Source of the DNA: Bacteroidaceae bacterium
GTDB taxonomy: Bacteria > Bacteroidota > Bacteroidia > Bacteroidales > Bacteroidaceae
Reading direction: 5' to 3'
NCBI GenBank assembly: GCA_017560945.1
Contig: JAFZDY010000019.1
Span: 1 to 64,000, forward strand
DNA length: 64,000 nucleotides
Shown here: in pieces, positions 59,821 to 64,000 of the stretch
Position numbering within the stretch: position 1 is the stretch's first letter
Layout: each line of letters begins with the position of its first letter
Made by a program: the position numbers and the translations under genes
Notes under the pieces: generated by a model
Databases searched by the model: none
What the model was told of the DNA's origin: nothing
What the model saw: the letters and a program-made list of their open reading frames with translations, nothing else

Positions 59821-61773
59821 TTATTGATTTTTCCTCTTACGTTCTTCTCGCTCAGCATTTTTACTACGGCGTTCCTTCTTCACCTCTGGCTTCTGCTTGG
59901 TGATGTCAAGAGGTTTCTGCTTCTCGATAGGAAGGGCTGTAATATCCCAATCCTGACGCATATCCCACAAGGCACGCACCTCCAATACATGAGGATAGTA
60001 GTAAACATGCTCGGGTTGGATGTGGTCGGCAAAGACTCCTGTATCCCATTTTCCATTGCCATTGGCATCGTCCACAATGCGTGCGTAATATTTTCCAGGA
60101 TTGAGGAAAAAGAATTCTGCATGTCCCTTTACGATGGGCTCACGTCGCACAGCCTTGTCACTACCATTGAGCAACTCCACATAGGCATGAGACGAAAGGG
60201 CGGAAGAACCTCCCGTCATGTCAAAAGCCAATGTACCATAGTCGTCCAACGAACGCATTCTCATGGTTTGCTTAATCTTGTCGGTATGCAGACCATAGAT
60301 ACCCGTAAAGGCGGTAGAGTCGATGCTGAGTTCGTACTCTTGCTCGGGACGCCACTCTGCACGTATGCGATACTTACGAATTTGTCCCTCCATCTGCTCG
60401 AATCGATAAGGTATATCCTTCCACAACGTATCGACCTTCAAGCGCAAGTGTATGGCTTGCGTATCAACACGTGCCAACGGTTCATCAAAGGTAAGAGTAA
60501 GGGTCGCATACACATCTTTGATGCTTGTCAACTTGGATTTCAAGAACTTGATGGGAGGGAGTGTATCGGTCAGCTCCTCGCCATCCTTCAAGCGACGACG
60601 ACGTTTCTTTAACTCCTTTTGGAACTCCTCCATTTCGCGTTCTTTGTCCTTCTGTATAGCTGCCAAGGTCTTCTTAGAGGCTAAAAGGAGTGTGTCAGTA
60701 CACGGAGCAAGTTTTCCCAATGTATCGGTATAGAGGTAGTCGATTGTCAACTCTAAGGTGTCCAATCGGATGATGGCAGAGTCCTTAACCCAGTAATGAA
60801 TGGTATCGTTATGCAGACTCTTTTCAATAATGAAAGCATCGGTCGCATCGAAGTTCAATCCTCTGAGAGTAGGCAAGGTGTCGGCCTTATCGGCAAAATA
60901 GATAGAGAACCTATTAGGGGTGGGACGTTCACTCTTAAGCAGGTATTGAGCAGAGAATTCCTCCTTGAATGCACGCAACACCAAATCATCGGGTAAATAT
61001 CGGGTATAAGGCACATCTATGATAGTATCGATGATGAGCGAATCGATCCAAAAGGTATCCTTTCGAATCGCAGGTTCGCTATAAGGAACAACAACAGTGT
61101 CAAAGAATGCAATCATTTCACTCTTTTGACTAAACCGGTAGTCCTGGTCACTATCCTTCAATCCGTATATGTGATAAGTACCTGGCGCTACTCCTTTGAT
61201 AGAGAAACGTCCAGAGGCATCGGTGCGCGAGATACGCTCAAGAGGCTTCGTAGTAAAAGCGGTATCCGAGAGGTCGGCATATAGTCCAACCTGCATTCCC
61301 TTGACAGGTTCCAGATTGGATGCTTCCAAGATGGTACCAGCAACCTCCATGGAGTCTATGGCATCGCCCGTAGAGAAGGTAAAGGCAAACTGCCCCATGG
61401 GATTTCCTTCGTTATTGTCGGTGATGGCATCGCCAAAGTCAATGGAGTATGTGGTGTGAGGTTTCAGGGAGTCCTGCAACTCCACAATGACACGCTTGCC
61501 ATTGGTCTTAATCTCGGGTACATCGATTTGCGGGGGAGAGATGATAACCTTTTCCGACGCATTTTGAAGTTTGATGTATTCGTCAAACTCCAGCACAATG
61601 CGTTTCTCGTTGCTATTGATAGCGCCAATAGCCGGATGACTACGCACCATCACGGGAGGGGTCTCGTCATAGGCTCCACCATCGGGAGAAGCCATACGTG
61701 CGCATGAGGCAATCAATATGCCAAGTAGCACCAGTAGGCTAAAAAAGCGATTATATGTAGGTTGTTGAACCAT
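59821..61773 (-). CDS. Lipoprotein with Ig-like (Big_5) domain and SpaA-like segment
   Basis: 650 residues. Lipoprotein signal RFFSLLVLLGILIASC. Residues about 35-135 form a Big_5-type Ig domain (PPVMVRSHPAIGAINSNEKRIVLEFDEYIKL ... YSIDFGDAITDNNEGN). A carboxypeptidase-regulatory-like segment follows (about 140-205, VAGTILEASNLEPVKGMQVGLYADL). The C-terminal half repeats Ig-like features and ends with a basic KPEVKKERRSKNAEREERKRKN tail. A conserved Bacteroidota surface or periplasmic protein of unknown role. Confidence 0.85.
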   Translation of the reverse strand: MVQQPTYNRFFSLLVLLGILIASCARMASPDGGAYDETPPVMVRSHPAIGAINSNEKRIVLEFDEYIKLQNASEKVIISPPQIDVPEIKTNGKRVIVELQDSLKPHTTYSIDFGDAITDNNEGNPMGQFAFTFSTGDAIDSMEVAGTILEASNLEPVKGMQVGLYADLSDTAFTTKPLERISRTDASGRFSIKGVAPGTYHIYGLKDSDQDYRFSQKSEMIAFFDTVVVPYSEPAIRKDTFWIDSLIIDTIIDVPYTRYLPDDLVLRAFKEEFSAQYLLKSERPTPNRFSIYFADKADTLPTLRGLNFDATDAFIIEKSLHNDTIHYWVKDSAIIRLDTLELTIDYLYTDTLGKLAPCTDTLLLASKKTLAAIQKDKEREMEEFQKELKKRRRRLKDGEELTDTLPPIKFLKSKLTSIKDVYATLTLTFDEPLARVDTQAIHLRLKVDTLWKDIPYRFEQMEGQIRKYRIRAEWRPEQEYELSIDSTAFTGIYGLHTDKIKQTMRMRSLDDYGTLAFDMTGGSSALSSHAYVELLNGSDKAVRREPIVKGHAEFFFLNPGKYYARIVDDANGNGKWDTGVFADHIQPEHVYYYPHVLEVRALWDMRQDWDITALPIEKQKPLDITKQKPEVKKERRSKNAEREERKRKNQ

Positions 61774-61806
61774 TTCCTGTTTTTCCTATTCTATAACTAT
61801 TATTTC

Positions 61807-63315
61807 TTACTTATTGAATGTCAGCATCTCATCGATGTATTCACGGGTATTACTTAGGCGAGGCACCTTGTGTTGTCCACCCAACTTTCCCTTAGCCTTG
61901 AGCCAATCATGAAACAGGTTGGGACGGGCAGGAACGACCTCAAGGAGTTGGAGAGTAATATCCTTGTACCGTTTGGCCTCATAGTCGCTATTCACCTGTT
62001 GCAAGGTTTCATCCAATACTTGAGCAAAATGCTCTATTGAATCGGGCATCATAGCAAACTCAATGAGCCACTGATGACGACATTTAGCATCAGTGTCCAT
62101 AAACACTGGAGCAGCGGTGTACTCGCTCACTTGTGCCCCAGTAGCTGCACAAGCGGCCTGCAGGCCTTTCTCGGCATTCTCGACCACCAACTCCTCGCCA
62201 AAAGCATTGATGAAATGCTTGGTTCGTCCAGAGATAACAAACTTATAAGGATTTTTGCTCGTGAAGCGTACAGTATCACCAATCAAATATCGCCACAAGC
62301 CACACATATTACTGATGACTACAGCATAGTTACGCCCTAATTCTATACCGGTAAGGGGAACAATGTGAGGATTCTCTTTACCCAACTCCTCCATGGGGAT
62401 AAACTCATAGAATACTCCGTAGTCCAACATCAGCATCATAGAAGGGTCAGAAGGATCATTTTGCACCCCGAAAAATCCTTCGCTGGCATTGTAGGTCTCA
62501 CGATATTGCATACGTGATCCTCGGATAAGTTGCTGATAGGTCTCGCGATATGGTGCAAAACTTACTCCACCATGGAAAAAGACCTCTAAATTGGGCCATA
62601 CCTCGTCCAATGACTGAGCACCAGTAATCTCCAACACTCGCTTGATGAGAGCCATCATCCATGAAGGAACTCCGGAAATGTTGGTAATATTCTTATGGAT
62701 GGTACTACGCGCAATACGCTCCATCTTCTCCTCAAAATCACTCAACAATGCAGTCTGCTTATCAGGCACACGCAGGAAGTTAGCCATTGGGTTCATGTTC
62801 TCGATGAGGATGGCCGAAAGGTCACCCACAAGGCTATCCTTCAGGTTGTAGTTCGGAGCATGGCTTCCGCCTAAAATGACTCCCTTACCATCAAAGAAAC
62901 GTGAATCAGGACGTGTCTGTAGATAATAAGCGACACAATCTACGGGTCCCATGTAGTGCATATGTTTCAACCCTTCAGCCGATACGGGAATAAACTTACT
63001 CTTGTCGTTCGTTGTTCCCGAAGATTTGGCGTACCACTTCACCTGTGAAGGCCACAACACATTTTGTGCTCCGTGACGCATACGCTCCACATAGGGTTTG
63101 ATGTCATCATAGGATTGAATAGGCACACGCTTGGCATACTCCTCATATGTCCTGATGGTATGGTAGTCGTGCTCTACTCCCCATTCGGTACAGCAAGCCT
63201 TAGCCACCAAATTTTTCAGTTGCTTCATTTGCAGGGATTCTGCGTCCGTATCGTATGCTTGCAAAGCCCGTTGACGAGGCAACATGACCTTACTTATCAG
63301 CCCGGTTATCTTCAT
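61807..63315 (-). CDS. GH3 auxin-responsive-promoter family acyl-adenylating enzyme
   Basis: 502 residues, full length. AMP-forming motifs are KWYAKSSGTTNDKSKFIPVS, RETYNASEGFFGVQ and YRLIGDTVRFTSKNP in character (WRYLIGDTVRF). The plant relatives conjugate amino acids to acyl acids; bacterial substrates are unknown. A TACTTTTG -7 element lies on the minus strand at 63356-63363, 41 bp before the ATG. It is separated from the Ig-like lipoprotein gene by 33 bp and probably co-transcribed with it. Confidence 0.9.
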   Translation of the reverse strand: MKITGLISKVMLPRQRALQAYDTDAESLQMKQLKNLVAKACCTEWGVEHDYHTIRTYEEYAKRVPIQSYDDIKPYVERMRHGAQNVLWPSQVKWYAKSSGTTNDKSKFIPVSAEGLKHMHYMGPVDCVAYYLQTRPDSRFFDGKGVILGGSHAPNYNLKDSLVGDLSAILIENMNPMANFLRVPDKQTALLSDFEEKMERIARSTIHKNITNISGVPSWMMALIKRVLEITGAQSLDEVWPNLEVFFHGGVSFAPYRETYQQLIRGSRMQYRETYNASEGFFGVQNDPSDPSMMLMLDYGVFYEFIPMEELGKENPHIVPLTGIELGRNYAVVISNMCGLWRYLIGDTVRFTSKNPYKFVISGRTKHFINAFGEELVVENAEKGLQAACAATGAQVSEYTAAPVFMDTDAKCRHQWLIEFAMMPDSIEHFAQVLDETLQQVNSDYEAKRYKDITLQLLEVVPARPNLFHDWLKAKGKLGGQHKVPRLSNTREYIDEMLTFNK

Positions 63316-63505
63316 TTATTCAGTTTTATTACCCAAAAGAGATAAAATTTAGCCGCAAAAGTAGTGTAAACTTATGAAAATACCTATCTTTACACGCTGA
63401 TTTTAACGATTGTTTCAGCAAAAGCAGTACTTTCAGTTTTTTTTGTAGGAAAAAAGGCTGTAATTACATGCTAAAAAATCATTTGAAAAACAGAGAGGAG
63501 TAAGG

Positions 63506-64000
63506 ATGCGTATCGGAATTTTGACATCGGGCGGTGACTGTCCCGGCATCAATGCCACTATACGTGGTGTATGCAAAACAGCCATACTGAACTATGGAAT
63601 GGAAGTCATAGGCATTCATGGTGGTTTCAAAGGACTGATAGACCTCGACTTTGAGGTGATGACCGAAAAATCTCTCACTGGCCTGCTCACCATGGGCGGT
63701 ACCATCCTGGGTACTTCACGCGAAAAGCCATACAGTAAGAAGCAAGCAATTCCCGGTGTAGACAAACCTGCATTGCTGAAAGCAAACATTGAGAAGTTGG
63801 GGTTGGATGCCGTGGTGTGCATTGGAGGAAATGGTACTCAGAAGACTGCAGGGAAAATGGCTCGTGCTGGTATTCCTGTCATCGGTATACCCAAAACAAT
63901 AGACAACGATGTGGCAGGTACTGATCTCTGCTTTGGATTCCATACGGCTGTCAGCATTGCCACAGAGGCCATTGACCGCCTGCATAGTACTGCCAGTGCC
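63506..64000 (+). CDS. pfkA: 6-phosphofructokinase, N-terminal part (continues beyond window)
   Basis: 165 codons are visible, from the ATG at 63506, which is preceded by a GAGAGGAG ribosome-binding site. Family motifs: MRIGILTSGGDCPGINATIRG, VCIGGNGTQKTAGKMA and IPKTIDNDVAGTD. The glycine in GGNGT (ATP-type) combined with the lysine in PKTIDND (common in PPi-type enzymes) marks an atypical, mixed-residue PFK group; ATP use is more likely. Glycolysis, cytosol. Confidence 0.92.
   Translation, partial: MRIGILTSGGDCPGINATIRGVCKTAILNYGMEVIGIHGGFKGLIDLDFEVMTEKSLTGLLTMGGTILGTSREKPYSKKQAIPGVDKPALLKANIEKLGLDAVVCIGGNGTQKTAGKMARAGIPVIGIPKTIDNDVAGTDLCFGFHTAVSIATEAIDRLHSTASA

Noticed and set aside
59824..60612. 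262-codon open frame on + across the Ig-like lipoprotein gene
   Set aside because: Antisense shadow of a gene with lipobox and Ig-domain motifs.

Overview
The window looks like a chromosomal segment of a gut-type Bacteroidales (Bacteroides/Phocaeicola-like). The evidence is: (i) most intergenic starts carry a -7 element of the form TAnnTTTG, the Bacteroidota housekeeping promoter; (ii) the arginine operon has the order argR, GNAT acyltransferase, argG, pspC, argC, argD; (iii) lineage-typical families are present, including tandem FtsX-like permeases, an AraC regulator of the hybrid-two-component type, secreted GH97/GH51/GH5-GH43 enzymes, a DUF2723 glycosyltransferase, and secreted proteins with type-IX-like C-terminal domains. 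There is no phage, integrase or insertion sequence.

Layout. 1-9.3 kb: a tandem family of FtsX/MacB-like permeases, interleaved with a permease-anchored thioredoxin protein and a related secreted protein, all on +. 9.3-10 kb: a gene-free block with repeats and a candidate small RNA. 10-14 kb: secreted GH97 and GH51 glycosidases on -. 14.1-15.6 kb: SufE and an M28/glutaminyl-cyclase-like lipoprotein on -. 15.7-20.8 kb: ArgR operator region and arginine operon on +. 20.9-22.7 kb: a secreted repeat protein and a rubredoxin. 22.9-26.1 kb: Na/Pi symporter and M16 peptidase on -. 26.2-28.6 kb: LOG phosphoribohydrolase, SIS isomerase and PfkB kinase on +. 29-35.5 kb: lipoprotein, ValS, a glycosyltransferase and an M20 dipeptidase on -. 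35.7-42.9 kb: a membrane-tethered AraC regulator with no kinase, a porin, and a three-gene secreted-protein operon. 42.9-47 kb: tRNA-Arg and a 1,225-residue GH5-GH43 enzyme. 47-52 kb: QueG, a polysaccharide deacetylase, and a DUF2723 gene split by one in-frame TAG. 52.4-57.6 kb: CarB with a complex leader, tRNA-Gln and TyrS. 57.7-58.8 kb: a three-gene DUF3791/DUF3990 (ADP-ribosyltransferase-like) cassette bounded by an exact 42-bp direct repeat. 58.9-63.3 kb: a DUF3108 protein, an Ig-like lipoprotein and a GH3-superfamily acyl-adenylating enzyme. The window ends inside pfkA.

The most interesting signals lie between genes. At least eight intergenic regions hold short degenerate arrays with a 22- or 23-bp period. 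Each array has its own word, usually with an internal palindrome, and two of them (in the valS and carB leaders) share one word type. Separately, near-perfect 55-85-bp palindromes with TTAGGCAC-type ends sit directly downstream of minus-strand genes. The 42-bp repeat around the DUF3990 cassette supplies the -33 element, at identical 19-bp spacing, to both the cassette promoter and the tyrS promoter.

All calls come from reading the sequence and from family knowledge; no database search was run.
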